DNA of 64,000 nucleotides, taken from Oribacterium sp. WCC10 (GTDB taxonomy: Bacteria > Bacillota > Clostridia > Lachnospirales > Lachnospiraceae). The stretch covers positions 1 through 64,000 of the forward strand of contig NZ_FOPH01000003.1 in NCBI RefSeq assembly GCF_900113415.1, read 5' to 3'. A program made the position numbers and the translations under genes. The notes below the pieces were generated by a model. The model did not search any database, was not told the DNA's origin, and worked only from the letters and a program-made list of their open reading frames with translations. Shown here in pieces: positions 25,305 through 34,658 of the stretch; the first letter of the stretch is position 1; every line of letters begins with the position of its first letter.

Positions 25305-25745
25305 ATGGAAAGATGTTTTGAAAAGAAGGGATACACTCTTGCAGAGCTTTTAATTGTTGTTGCCATCATAGGTGTACTTGTAGCTGTAAGTATACCAATT
25401 TTTACAAATCAGCTGAAGAAGGCCAGACTTGCCACAAATCAGGCAAATGCCAGAGCGGCTTATTCAGCAGCTATGGCGTGGTATATTGAAAATTCCGATA
25501 CGAATGTACAGGAATATAAGGATGCGGGAATCTATGATGTGGCAACAGGGCAATTTCATCCCGGTATTGATATAAGTGATAGAACATTGGCGAAGTTTAA
25601 TAACAGTATAGCAGACTGGAAATCTTCGGATCCGGCCGGACATACATATGATACGCATAAAGCAGGAGATATGGTCTATAAAAAGTTTGTTATATACTGG
25701 AATGATCCCTTTGACGGTACGATATATTCTTTTGAGGCATTATAG
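25305..25745 (+). CDS. Type IV pilin-like protein (second pilin)
   Basis: A 146-residue prepilin. The leader MERCFEKKG is followed by YTLAELLIVVAIIGVLVAVS, nearly identical to the major pilin's N-terminal helix, with Glu5 present. The C-terminal domain differs entirely (aromatic and Asp-rich, e.g. GDMVYKKFVIYWNDPFDGTI). It may be an alternative major or tip subunit assembled by the machinery encoded at 16782-22564. RBS CAGGAG. The only gene between here and the major pilin on the same strand is the Rpn gene, so it is probably transcribed on its own. A partial R1 in reverse orientation follows the stop. Confidence 0.88.
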   Translation: MERCFEKKGYTLAELLIVVAIIGVLVAVSIPIFTNQLKKARLATNQANARAAYSAAMAWYIENSDTNVQEYKDAGIYDVATGQFHPGIDISDRTLAKFNNSIADWKSSDPAGHTYDTHKAGDMVYKKFVIYWNDPFDGTIYSFEAL

Positions 25746-25768
25746 GTAAAATCAACCGTTTTTATGGC

Positions 25769-25818
25769 GGGTCATAAAGTCTCAAATCATCGTGCAAGCA
25801 CGTGATTTGGTACTTTTG
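25769..25818 (-). repeat. R1 module 1 alone, reverse orientation (copy i)
   Basis: GGGTCATAAAGTCTCAAATC, a short GTGCAAGCAC tip, then GTGATTTGGTACTTTTGGT: the reverse complement of module 1 of copies a and e, lacking the last arm bases. It begins 24 bases after the pilin stop and forms a long stem, so it may end the pilin transcript. Confidence 0.8.
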
Positions 25819-25987
25819 GTAAGCTCATTTTCTGCGTGATTTTGAGAAGCTCATTTGTTCTGCATATGACTGATCCCGATGATATCATAAAACTAACAGC
25901 ACAGGATGCTTAGTCAAAGTAATAAAAAGAAAGACGGTTATGATACATGAAAGTAACATAACCGTCATATCATAATATGAAAAGGTT

Positions 25988-27838
25988 TTACTCTACACGT
26001 TCGATCATCAGTCCTTTCATACCCATATCAGAAAGTACATCACGCATTGCCAGGATATAAGCCGTATCATGGAATCCCTGATACCAGTCGATATAAAATG
26101 TATCACCTACCTCAGTTACCTTCAGCGAGATACTCTTTTCAGGCATGAGGTGGAAAGCAGTCATTCGTATCCGGTTGCCATAGCCGCCGGTACGTAATGT
26201 ACCTACATAGCTGACTCCGTAGGAGATACCTGCATTCTGGCGCTGTTCCATGGTGATCTTATCAAGTGCCCCGTAGGCAAAGGCCTTTGTATAGCCTTCG
26301 CAGATCCCGCGATAGACGCCGGAGAGCATACGGATATTCTCTTCAGAGGAAAAACTTTTCAGGAAGGTTCTGTAAGCCTGATTCAATTCCGTATCGCTCT
26401 TTTCTGAAAGGTCCGACGGAGCAAAATCATACATTGCATGTACCACCTGATGCAGTAAGGAGTTATCATTTCCCATAACCTTTCTGATGCTCACAGATGA
26501 CAGTACTTTGATAGCACGGGTATTTTCAGGATGTACCCTTTGTAATGCCTTGGAGAAAGTCACAGCAAGTACTGACATCGGACTGCCGCCTGCTTCTCTT
26601 GCATGAGCCATCATCTCGTCGCTCGGAACTGACAGACAATATCCTCTGCAGTCAGACTTGTTTGCAAATACCTCAGACTTGTCGGAAAATTCCGGTAATA
26701 TAAATGAATCCGATGCTTTCATATTTTCAAGCATAGATGACGGATCAACAGCATCGACATTCAGATATCCATCTGTGTCCTGCCCCGGAACCGGACCGTC
26801 CTTCTCTGTAAATACGCCATCAGGTACAGTATATTCCTTACAGTCAACAAGGCAATAATAGTGATAGAAAAATGTTTCCATCACCCTGTTAAATCCGATT
26901 TCATCAATAGGCACAAGATCAGCATAAATCCATAATGTTTGACCAAGATATGCAAATGTCACAGTATGGAAATTACCTGCCCGTTCGAAAGGTTCTATAA
27001 CTTCTCCGGTTTCCCTTATGATAAATGGAAGAGGATTTTCAGTTAATACCAGTCTGCCGTTCCTTGCGATGACACCATAGCTCATATACGGATATGCTTT
27101 AAGAGTTTTGTTCCAGGCTTCCATAACTTTGTCAGGGCAAACTTTTTCTGCCAGATCAAAACGATATGTCATAAAGAATGCCTTGCTTGTCGGATATGAG
27201 GCTCTGCTGATCATACCTGCTGTTACTTGCCGCACTTCCTTCCAGTCCTCTGTCATCGGATCTCCGGTCACACCCACGGTGAATTTATAGCAGTGCTCAA
27301 ATCTGCCGGAGTTCAGGCTGACAACATTATCCCAGCCGTTGCACTGACCGGAGCAAAGGAATGCATCGCATTTTGACAAAATGTATAAGGCGTAGAAGTA
27401 ATTGATGGTGGTATCTTCCAGCTTTGCTGCATAGTTCTCACCGCCGGTTTCTTTTTCATAATCGGTGATGATCTGACCACTTTTTAAGTCGCTGGCAGAA
27501 AGACGGTCTTGAGCCAGTGCTACCATATCTTTCCCGAATTCCTTACGCATCTTGGAAAGGATATCCGAATCCTCTGTTGCAAGGAATATCTTTTCATAGC
27601 CATATTCCTCCATCCACTGATGGATTTTAGGAGTCATCTGTTCGACGGTAGCCATCTTTCTCAAACTTCCCAGACTGTTGGTGAGATAATCAGATCCTCG
27701 GAGAAGGACACCGAGAGTTTTCTTGTCCCCCAGAACTGCATCAAAGTATTCGTCCATTTCATTTTTAAATCCGGGAGCTATGGAAGTATCCTCCAAGGTA
27801 GCCGGCAGCTGCATATAGAACTTTGTCTTATAGAGCAT
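25988..27838 (-). pseudogene. Glycosyltransferase/condensation-like protein, main part of a frameshifted gene
   Basis: A 616-codon frame that probably continues the frame at 27778-28125 through a -1 shift near 27840. The N-terminal ~200 residues look like an O-fucosyltransferase/NodZ-type fold: GVLLRGSDYL, KIFLATEDSDILSKM, then SKCDAFLCSGQCNGWDN. The C-terminal ~400 residues resemble an NRPS condensation or alcohol-acetyltransferase fold but lack HHxxxDG (region IYADLVPIDEIG). Internal ATG 27838 has no good Shine-Dalgarno, arguing for a break rather than two genes. It lies downstream of the NRPS-like gene on the same strand order? No: the NRPS gene is upstream in plus coordinates beyond 28487, so the transcript reads NRPS, then this gene. 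If the shift is a sequencing error, the whole 28125-25988 would be one ~710-residue protein. Confidence 0.6.
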
Positions 27839-28125
27839 AACAATGAATTCAGAAAATCCAGGTATAGAGTTTCAGCGTCCGTTTCATCATAAGTCAGATA
27901 TTTGGGCATATAAGGTGGCCTGACATACTTTGGATACCCTGCGGCATTTTCAAGATCATCGCTGTTATCCCAGTAGACGATGTCAAAATTCTCTCCATGA
28001 CTGTTTTCTACATGAAATCTTTCCATGCTTTTCGGTGTTTCTTTCAAGGCCTCATGAAAAAGGTTTTCGTTGAGTTTCAGGATTTTAGTTTTAACATCAG
28101 GATCAAAAGGTTCTATCTTAAACAT
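27778..28125 (-). pseudogene. N-terminal part of the frameshifted gene
   Basis: 115 codons starting MFKIEPFDPDVKTKI with a good RBS (TTAGGAGTG) upstream. It runs acidic and soluble up to YLDFLNSL, where the frame should pass into IVMLYKTKFYMQL of the next frame; the last ~20 residues (CSIRQSSICSCRLPW) look like out-of-frame sequence. The overlap with the main part is 61 bases. Programmed -1 frameshifting is less likely because no slippery heptamer is seen. Real indel versus sequencing error cannot be told from here. Confidence 0.6.
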
Positions 28126-28232
28126 AGTACACACTCCTAACATAAGTATGATTTTATATAGGCTTTTTAAAAACACTATTTTAAATTATCGACATTTAAT
28201 AAGATTTATATAAGGAATTGTGTAAATTAAAT

Positions 28233-28375
28233 GTGGGAGAGCCGTGAGCCTTGTGGCAGATTCCAACGGAATCTGTCATGCAGCTTCAGCCCTCGCGAAG
28301 CGAACTAAATGGGCTGACGTTTCCAGTAGCGCAAAGGGCGAAACAATTCTATATCGACTTTTGACACCCACATCA
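28233..28375 (+). repeat. Composite hairpin element related to R1
   Basis: The outer arms GTGGG (28233-28237) and CCCAC (28367-28371) enclose GGCAGATTCC / GGAATCTG, CAGC ... GCTG and GTTTC ... GAAAC stems. The right end, CGACTTTTGACACCCACATCAT, parallels the R1 terminus TACTTTTGACACTCACGTCAT. I take it as a distant R1 variant. It lies in the gap between the two biosynthetic genes. Confidence 0.55.
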
Positions 28376-28419
28376 TTCTATGGGATGAAAAAAAGAAAGA
28401 GAATATCAGGATAGTTTTA

Positions 28420-28448
28420 AGGGACGGTTCGCTTGAACCGTCCCTTAA
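28420..28448 (-). terminator. Perfect palindrome between the biosynthetic genes
   Basis: AAGGGACGGTTC / GAACCGTCCCTT with a GCTT loop: a 12-bp perfect stem. It is flanked by TTTT on one side only weakly (minus-strand tail TTAAAAC). It may terminate or attenuate the NRPS transcript before the frameshifted gene. Confidence 0.55.
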
Positions 28449-28473
28449 CTGATGTTTATCCCTTAGGATTATA

Positions 28474-28500
28474 GGGAAACGCTGATTTAGTCAGTGTTTC
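28474..28500 (+). repeat. R2 palindrome overlapping the NRPS stop codon
   Basis: GGGAAACGCTGATTTAGTCA, then GTGTTTC: R2 arms and TGATTTA core. The minus-strand stop codon (28487-28489) lies at its centre, so the last residues RNTD are encoded by the palindrome. Confidence 0.75.
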
Positions 28501-31500
28501 TATAGTTACTTGTGATGTTTACAACAGCCGGTATCATGTCGTCGCCGGCAGTTGTTCCGGCAAAGCTTCTGATACGGTTGATGAAGGAGTCATGGTTTGC
28601 TTCAACATTGATGACGAGTTTCATCTCGCGGATCTCCTTGTCGAATACAAGATAAGCCCTGCACTTTTCGATGTTTTCCATCTGCTCAAGTGACTTTTCA
28701 AGAAGTCCAACGTCGTAGTATTTACGTCCTTTTGAACCATCGGTCATGACAACACGTCCGCTGTTCTCAAGGAAGTCGATTCGTCCGTCAAGCAGGATTC
28801 TTGCGGTGATACCTGTGTCGTAGAGTCTTCCGTCACGCCATGGATCATTGATGATGTCAACGTAGTCGACAGGCGGAACATCCTTGATGAAAAGTCTTCC
28901 CCAGGCACCGTAAGGCTTCTTTGAGTAGTGATCATCAAGTATATAAGCCTTTACATGATCGGTCCCTGAAAGCTTTATGAGTTCCTTTCCGGCTTCTGCA
29001 TTAAGCTCACCTGCTGTTACCTTGTATGCGTGAGGATAAACATCCTCCGGCATGTGGTACTTTACCTTACGCGCACTTGTCTCAGTGGTGAAGGTATTGA
29101 GTATTGCTTCATAACACTCAAGGAAAAGTCTCAGCTGGTTATCATCGAAACGATTCTTCCAGAAACGAAGCTCTGTGTAGTAACCCTTGTCATCCTCATG
29201 AACGTTCATATGGAACGGAAGAGAATCAAGCTGCAAATGTATAGTGCGAGCCGGCAGGCCTCCGATCTCAGGTATATGAAGTATCTCGCCCTGATACTGG
29301 AAGAACATTTCGCCCTCACGGCTTAAGCTTATCGGACTCTGCATTGAATCCATGATCTGCTTTCCGACTCTCTTCAGGAATGTATTGGAGGTCTCATGAG
29401 GATTGCGTTCTGTTCTGAGATAGTAGGTCTTGAACAGTGGTCCAACGAGTCTTCTCCAGCGTCCGTCTGTACGTCCGGAATGAATACTGCAGGTGGTCAT
29501 ATCCTTTTCGTCAGCAAAGAGGCTTACAGCGTAATTGAATGATGTCAGGAAAAGAACATTTTCGGAAACACCGTTAAGCTTACAGAAGCTCTGGATGAGA
29601 CGCTTTGAAGTCTTGTCAAAACGCTTGCGTATGACGCCCTTTTCTGCATGATTAAGGTCATCCTTATCCTTCTTATTAAGAAGAGAACGCTCAAGAGAAT
29701 AGCCCCTCATGAGGTTATCATAGTAGTTTGCGCCCTTACGGAAACCGCCGTTAGAGATCATCTGCTGATCATCCAGTATGTAGTCATAGAAAGTATATAT
29801 TTCCTTTTCAACAGGTTTTCCTGAGTAGGCACGGTTCACATCTTCAAGAAGGATGTTCATGCTGATTCCGTCACCCATGATGTGGCTGACATCGAAAAGC
29901 ATAAACTTTCTGGTTTCTGTTCTGTAGAGGCGGATATGGTAGAGTTTGTCGGTACCATCGTATCTGAATGCCTGTAGGAGCCCGGCTTCTGTTTCCGGCC
30001 ACTCCGCATCTTTAACGTCTATGATCGGTACATCCGGCTCCCAGTCATCATGTCTGAAAAGTGCAAGATAATGAGTCTCCGGATCCGGCTGGATCATGCC
30101 CTTCAATGCAGGGTGAGCGTTGATAGTCTCGACTATGGCAGCCTTCATCCTGTCCAGATTGATGGAAGGATCCAGTTCAAATGTAAATGGCAGATTTCCT
30201 GTGGTATTACCGGGGATAACGTAAGCGAAGTACATCATCATGCCGGTGAGAGGATACTTATCCTGATAAGGATGAACCTCCATGCCTTTTGTAACACCAA
30301 GGAATGCATCCAGTTTCTCTATGGTGTTGTATGTGAGGAGATCATTATAGCTGATGATCTTGCCAAGCTGAGTCTCAACTTCCTCGACAAGCTGTATGCA
30401 AGCCATTGAATCCATACCGGCTGAGAAAAGGTCTGTGGTTATGCCGATCATGTCGTTGTCGATGAGTCCGGTGATGATCTCAAGAAGCTTCTCCTGATTT
30501 TCGTTTTTAGGCTTAATGATGACATCCTTCTGGGTTTCTGCAGTTTCACGTTCAGCCTTAACCTTGCTTCTGATGATCTTCTTTGAAGATGTTTTCTCAA
30601 ACGGCTTGTTTCTGATGACAACCTGTGAAATTCTCGCAAATGTCGGAAGTTCCTGATTGTGGGCGGTAACGATTTCATCGATGGCAGCCTTCAGATCCTT
30701 GATGCCTACGCTGTCGGCATACTCGAAGTTTGGATATATTTCTGCAATGATCTTGTCATTCTCACCCAGTGCAACGATATCAGTAATGAGTGAATCTCCG
30801 TCAAAGAGATTCTCGATGGTTTCGGGAGAGACATTTTCACCGTTGGAAAGAATGATGAGATTCTTCTTTCTACCTGTGAGATAAAGGAAATTATCCTCAT
30901 CTATACGTGCAAGGTCACCGGTCTTAAGCCATCCGTCTTCTGTAAATGCTTCCTTTGTGCTTTCGGGATCCTTGTAATAGCCCATCATGACAGACGGACC
31001 CTTAACCTGAAGTTCTCCGTTAACGATACGTGTCTGACATTTCCTTACGATGAATCCGACACTGGCACGTTTTTCCGGACGATCATAATCAGGAACCGCG
31101 ATCTTCGGTGAAGTCTCAGACATTCCGTAACCCTGTCCGATGACAATGTTGAAGTCATGGATGGAATCGGCAAGCTCCGGTGCCAGATATCCGCCGCCGC
31201 TGATGAGCTTATACAGTCTGTCTCCCAGAACTTCCTGACGTACAGAATCTATGGACCATTCAGGATGCTGCTTTCTGGTAAGCTGAAGACGGTTGTTGAT
31301 AAGCTTCAGCATCATCGGAACCATTCTTATATAAGTAGGGCGGAAGAGTTTGATCTCTTTAAAAAGTTTTTGAAGTGAACTTGATATGGCAAGTGTGGAG
31401 CCGTATCGCATGAGACAGAATACGTCTCCGTTCATGCAGTACACATGATGAATCGGAAGTACGTTGAGAACGACCTCACTATACTGGTCACCGAGATCGT

Positions 31501-32152
31501 CATTACAGAAAACATTGTCGATTAGATTGGAATTGGAGAGCATGACACCCTTGGGATCACCTGTGGTGCCGGATGTAAAGAGTATGATAGCGCAGTCTTC
31601 AGACTTTGAGCTGTCGACAAATCCCTGTCCGCTGTAGGATTTGCGGATTGAGGAAACGCTGTCCTGATCCTTTATATTCTGAATACATATATATTGTTTT
31701 ACTGATGATCCCTGTTCCTTAAGATAAGAAACCTGAGAGATATTATCAAAGTCATAGAAAATGATATCAACATCAGCATTATTAACATTTCTGAGAAGGT
31801 CTGATGCGGATAACTGAACATCAAGCGGAACGCATACACCGCCGGCACCATTTACACCAAAGAGGGCGGCAAGGTAATTGAAGCCTGCTTTTCCGTAGAA
31901 ACCTGCGTGAATGGTATGGCCGAGAGTATTCTGAAGCTGAGATGCCCACTCACCGATCTTTTTTGATTCATTGGCCAGTTCTTTATAACTTCTCTCATAG
32001 ATAGTGTCATCGTAAGCCCATGTGAGGAAAACCTTATCATCGAAGACTCTGCCTGCATTTTCCAAAAGCTGATAAAGACTGTGGGTTTCTTCAAATCTGA
32101 CTTCCGGATGACCTGCGTTATCGATTACGATATGCTCATTACTAAAATTCAT
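28487..32152 (-). CDS. NRPS-like synthetase with A-PCP-C domain order
   Basis: A 1221-residue enzyme. The adenylation domain (about 1-500) has A3 LFTSGTTGDPKG (191-202), GQGYGMSETS, the A7-like GWLKTGDLARID and the A8-like LYLTGRKKNLIIL. The carrier domain has the phosphopantetheine serine at about 582 (FSAGMDSMACIQLVEE). The condensation-like domain (about 640-1080) has SHIMGDG, a variant HHxxxDG with the active His at about 757. A ~140-residue C-terminal tail is unassigned. No thioesterase is seen. The A domain resembles long-chain acyl-CoA/acyl-ACP ligases more than amino-acid activators, so an acyl product is possible. ATG chosen by AAGGAG six bases upstream; the longer ORF start lacks this. 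Confidence 0.86.
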   Translation of the reverse strand: MNFSNEHIVIDNAGHPEVRFEETHSLYQLLENAGRVFDDKVFLTWAYDDTIYERSYKELANESKKIGEWASQLQNTLGHTIHAGFYGKAGFNYLAALFGVNGAGGVCVPLDVQLSASDLLRNVNNADVDIIFYDFDNISQVSYLKEQGSSVKQYICIQNIKDQDSVSSIRKSYSGQGFVDSSKSEDCAIILFTSGTTGDPKGVMLSNSNLIDNVFCNDDLGDQYSEVVLNVLPIHHVYCMNGDVFCLMRYGSTLAISSSLQKLFKEIKLFRPTYIRMVPMMLKLINNRLQLTRKQHPEWSIDSVRQEVLGDRLYKLISGGGYLAPELADSIHDFNIVIGQGYGMSETSPKIAVPDYDRPEKRASVGFIVRKCQTRIVNGELQVKGPSVMMGYYKDPESTKEAFTEDGWLKTGDLARIDEDNFLYLTGRKKNLIILSNGENVSPETIENLFDGDSLITDIVALGENDKIIAEIYPNFEYADSVGIKDLKAAIDEIVTAHNQELPTFARISQVVIRNKPFEKTSSKKIIRSKVKAERETAETQKDVIIKPKNENQEKLLEIITGLIDNDMIGITTDLFSAGMDSMACIQLVEEVETQLGKIISYNDLLTYNTIEKLDAFLGVTKGMEVHPYQDKYPLTGMMMYFAYVIPGNTTGNLPFTFELDPSINLDRMKAAIVETINAHPALKGMIQPDPETHYLALFRHDDWEPDVPIIDVKDAEWPETEAGLLQAFRYDGTDKLYHIRLYRTETRKFMLFDVSHIMGDGISMNILLEDVNRAYSGKPVEKEIYTFYDYILDDQQMISNGGFRKGANYYDNLMRGYSLERSLLNKKDKDDLNHAEKGVIRKRFDKTSKRLIQSFCKLNGVSENVLFLTSFNYAVSLFADEKDMTTCSIHSGRTDGRWRRLVGPLFKTYYLRTERNPHETSNTFLKRVGKQIMDSMQSPISLSREGEMFFQYQGEILHIPEIGGLPARTIHLQLDSLPFHMNVHEDDKGYYTELRFWKNRFDDNQLRLFLECYEAILNTFTTETSARKVKYHMPEDVYPHAYKVTAGELNAEAGKELIKLSGTDHVKAYILDDHYSKKPYGAWGRLFIKDVPPVDYVDIINDPWRDGRLYDTGITARILLDGRIDFLENSGRVVMTDGSKGRKYYDVGLLEKSLEQMENIEKCRAYLVFDKEIREMKLVINVEANHDSFINRIRSFAGTTAGDDMIPAVVNITSNYRNTD

Positions 32153-32596
32153 TGTAAACTCCTTTTTTCTAAAAATGGGGAGGTTTTCTTTATGCTTGTG
32201 CTTTTGTGAATTTTGAGTGTGTGTTTTGAGAGTTTTTGAATAAATAGGCCAAATTAGTGCATAAATGAACATTCTACCTAGAAAATGTTCAGAAAGCCTC
32301 CTTGTATGAAATTATATCAAAATATTTAACTATTAAACCTGTCAAAATATACAATGTTTTTAACATAAACATGTGATATAGAGACATTAAGCACAAATTC
32401 ATTATATCTAAAAGTAATGAGTAATATGAATATTGTTAAAAAAGATACTGTATACAGCATAATTAGATTAAAAATTAATTAATTTCAAAAAAGCTCTTCC
32501 ATTTTTAAAAAATTGGTTTATACTATGTCAAACGATTGATTATCGATTAACAAATCGCAAAAAGTTAGTTTTTTATTTTCAGGAAAGGCTATAAAT
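32153..32596 (+). other. AT-rich divergent control region
   Basis: 444 bases without a gene. It contains a TGAACATT / AATGTTCA inverted repeat (32265-32291) upstream of the NRPS-like gene, a possible operator or leader hairpin, and otherwise very AT-rich sequence. Promoters for the NRPS-like gene (minus) and the small plus-strand gene must both lie here; I could not fix their positions. Confidence 0.4.
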
Positions 32597-32788
32597 ATGA
32601 GCAGACAGTCAGTTAGTGAGGAAATGGTCAGAAACAATAACCTTGTTTGTGTCACAGATTGCGAGACGGGGGACAAGAAAAAGTTCTTGGTGAAAGGATT
32701 CAATAACCCGTTCTATGGACACGTAATTGGAAATCGAGTAAAAGTTGGTGTTAGTAACTATTCTATAGACGGAATCATTGCACAGTGA
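32597..32788 (+). CDS. Small hypothetical protein
   Basis: A 63-residue protein with good RBS (CAGGAAAGG) and own terminator. The sequence NNLVCVTDCETGDKKKFLV then YGHVIGNRVKVGVSNYSIDG looks like a small beta-rich fold. The second half recalls the C-terminal GreA/GreB-like domain (hydrophobic, G-N/K-x-V-G-x), but this is a weak resemblance. No membrane segment. Function unknown. Confidence 0.65.
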   Translation: MSRQSVSEEMVRNNNLVCVTDCETGDKKKFLVKGFNNPFYGHVIGNRVKVGVSNYSIDGIIAQ

Positions 32789-32798
32789 TTTAAGTATT

Positions 32799-32841
32799 AT
32801 CCTTCCGGATCATCTTTAGGTTGATTCGGAAGGATTTTTTT
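32799..32841 (+). terminator. Terminator after the small gene
   Basis: ATCCTTCCG / CGGAAGGAT with a loop of ~19 bases, followed by eight T. It separates the small gene from mobB. Confidence 0.85.
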
Positions 32842-32891
32842 TGTTTAATTATTGGGATTGCAGAAACTTAAAGTGCAAACCGGAGTAAGAT

Positions 32892-33482
32892 ATGAAGACA
32901 GTGAATCAAAAACAGAGGATATGCGTTATATCCGGCATCAAGAATTCAGGAAAAACAACACTGGTGCAGAAACTCATAAAGGAATTTACCGGGCGTGGAC
33001 TCAAAGTTGCGGCTATCAAGCATGACGGGCATGATTTCAGCTGCGATATTCCGGATACAGACAGCTATAGGTTTACTGAGGCGGGGGCATACGGTGCGGC
33101 TGTGTTTTCCGCATACAGGATGTTTGTTCATAAGATAGGATGTGGGGAAAATGAAGAATATCTTCGTGAGATATTTCCGGAAGCTGACATTATCCTTATG
33201 GAGGGATTCAAGGCATCAAAGTATAAGAAACTTGAGATCATAAGAAAGGGTATTTCGGACTGTCCTGCGTCTGATCCTGAGGGCAGGTTTCTTATTGTGA
33301 CGGATCATATTTCATGTGAAAACAGAGATATGGTTCATGATGAAACTGAACCTGCATCTGAATGCGTTAATGAAAGAGAAACTTTAGATGAACTTAAATT
33401 AAGATGGAGGCTCACAACTGAAGAGATACTTGATATGAACGATATACGGAGTATAGCTGACTCAATATTGATGCATACCTGA
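32892..33482 (+). CDS. mobB: Molybdopterin-guanine dinucleotide biosynthesis protein MobB
   Basis: A 196-residue GTP-binding protein. Walker A is GIKNSGKTT near the N-terminus, followed by KVAAIKHDGHDF and DTDSYRFTEAGA, both typical of MobB, and DIILMEGFKASKYKKLEI. It assists MobA in attaching GMP to molybdopterin for bis-MGD enzymes. Genes for FdhD and the tungstoenzyme system follow. The start is ATG with only a CGGAG at suitable distance. It likely forms an operon with fdhD (21 bases apart). Confidence 0.92.
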   Translation: MKTVNQKQRICVISGIKNSGKTTLVQKLIKEFTGRGLKVAAIKHDGHDFSCDIPDTDSYRFTEAGAYGAAVFSAYRMFVHKIGCGENEEYLREIFPEADIILMEGFKASKYKKLEIIRKGISDCPASDPEGRFLIVTDHISCENRDMVHDETEPASECVNERETLDELKLRWRLTTEEILDMNDIRSIADSILMHT

Positions 33483-33503
33483 TGAAAGAGAACTTTGGAA
33501 ATT

Positions 33504-34346
33504 ATGATAATTAACGAGCAGTATGAAAATATAGAAAAGATATATAGGGTGCCGGTGACTGTCATTGCACCGGATGGCAGCAGGAGAACACAAGAGAAAG
33601 ATGTGCTTTATGAGCATCTCATGGATGTATACATTAACGATCACCTGACCATGAAGCTTGTATGCGTTCCCGAATATCTGTCGGAACTGGTTCTCGGGCG
33701 AATGCTTACGGAGGGAATCATCGAATCCTGTGATGATGTGGAGATGATTTATATCTGCAGGGAAGGTGCAAGAGCCAAGGTGCTTCTAAAAAATCAAAAC
33801 AAAGAGAAGGACAACGGAGTTAATGCAGGAAGCTGTGAGCTTTCAAGTTCTGGAGATTTCGTTGAGACTACTCCTACCTGCTGCACAGGGAATCATGTTC
33901 TCAATGATTATTTTGTGCATGATAAGGCACTGAAGGTTTCCCGGGGTATAAACTGGAAGAGACAATGGGTAGATACACTTATTGCGGAGTTCCGGAAAGA
34001 CACCCCGGTACATAAATCAACAAGTTCAACACATAGCGCATATCTGATGACTGATGGTGTTATCCGGTTTGTATGTGAAGATATAGGAAGACACAATGCA
34101 GTTGACAAATGTATAGGTTATGCATTGAGAAATGACTATGACCTTTCACAATGTGTACTCTACACAACCGGAAGAGTTCCTACAGATATGATGGAGAAGG
34201 TCATAAGAGCGGGAGTGCCAATGCTTGTCAGCAAGGAGTATCCCACAAGAGAGGCCATAGAGCTTGCTTCGAAATACGGAACTGTTCTTATCGGTAATGC
34301 CAAAAGAGATGACATTATGGTCTTCAACGAATGTATAAAAAAATGA
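33504..34346 (+). CDS. fdhD: Formate dehydrogenase accessory sulfurtransferase FdhD
   Basis: A 280-residue sulfurtransferase that passes sulfur from a cysteine desulfurase to the Mo/W cofactor of formate dehydrogenases. Family motifs: ERLTEGII-like GRMLTEGIIE, a cysteine site in TPTCCTGNHV (CC instead of the classical CxxC), THSAYLMTDG, CEDIGRHNAVDKCIGYAL, and STGRVP-like TTGRVPTDMMEKV. ATG 33504 is preferred; TTG 33495 is an alternative. No formate dehydrogenase gene is in the window. A terminator follows at 34392. Confidence 0.92.
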   Translation: MIINEQYENIEKIYRVPVTVIAPDGSRRTQEKDVLYEHLMDVYINDHLTMKLVCVPEYLSELVLGRMLTEGIIESCDDVEMIYICREGARAKVLLKNQNKEKDNGVNAGSCELSSSGDFVETTPTCCTGNHVLNDYFVHDKALKVSRGINWKRQWVDTLIAEFRKDTPVHKSTSSTHSAYLMTDGVIRFVCEDIGRHNAVDKCIGYALRNDYDLSQCVLYTTGRVPTDMMEKVIRAGVPMLVSKEYPTREAIELASKYGTVLIGNAKRDDIMVFNECIKK

Positions 34347-34391
34347 ACATAAAATTCCGGAAAATCAAAAAATGAAATCAGGAGTCCGAAA

Positions 34392-34423
34392 AAACTGCGT
34401 TATTTCGGGCTTTTTTAAATTTA
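34392..34423 (+). terminator. Terminator after fdhD
   Basis: AGTCCGAAA / TTTCGGGCT, with one G-T pair, followed by TTTTT. It ends the mobB-fdhD transcript. Confidence 0.75.
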
Positions 34424-34520
34424 TCGGTGGATTGAAATTTGTGAATTTTTCATATAAATCAAGCGAATTATTTTCATTTGATATTCGTAAATCACCATAA
34501 AAAGTGTTAATATTTTATCG

Positions 34521-34607
34521 ATGATGCAATGGGGCAGCACGTACATTGGAGTGTGCGTGCTGTACGTCATTATCGGGTACAGAGTACCATGACCGGCATC
34601 ATTTTTA
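34521..34607 (+). promoter_or_regulatory. Compact structured leader RNA upstream of the tungstoenzyme operon
   Basis: An outer stem ATGATGC (34521-34527) / GCATCAT (34596-34602) encloses two hairpins, CAGCACG / CGTGCTG (34535-34562) and GGTAC-AGA-GTACC (34576-34588), and is followed by five T residues. This is a three-way junction of ~82 bases with a terminator-like end, 50 bases before the FMN-binding gene. It is much shorter than the Moco riboswitch and I cannot match it to a known class. Position suggests control by Mo/W, cofactor or redox state. Confidence 0.5.
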
Positions 34608-34658
34608 AGGATATTATTTTAGGGTTTGGAAGAGCTTTTTATACAAGGAGGGTAAATT

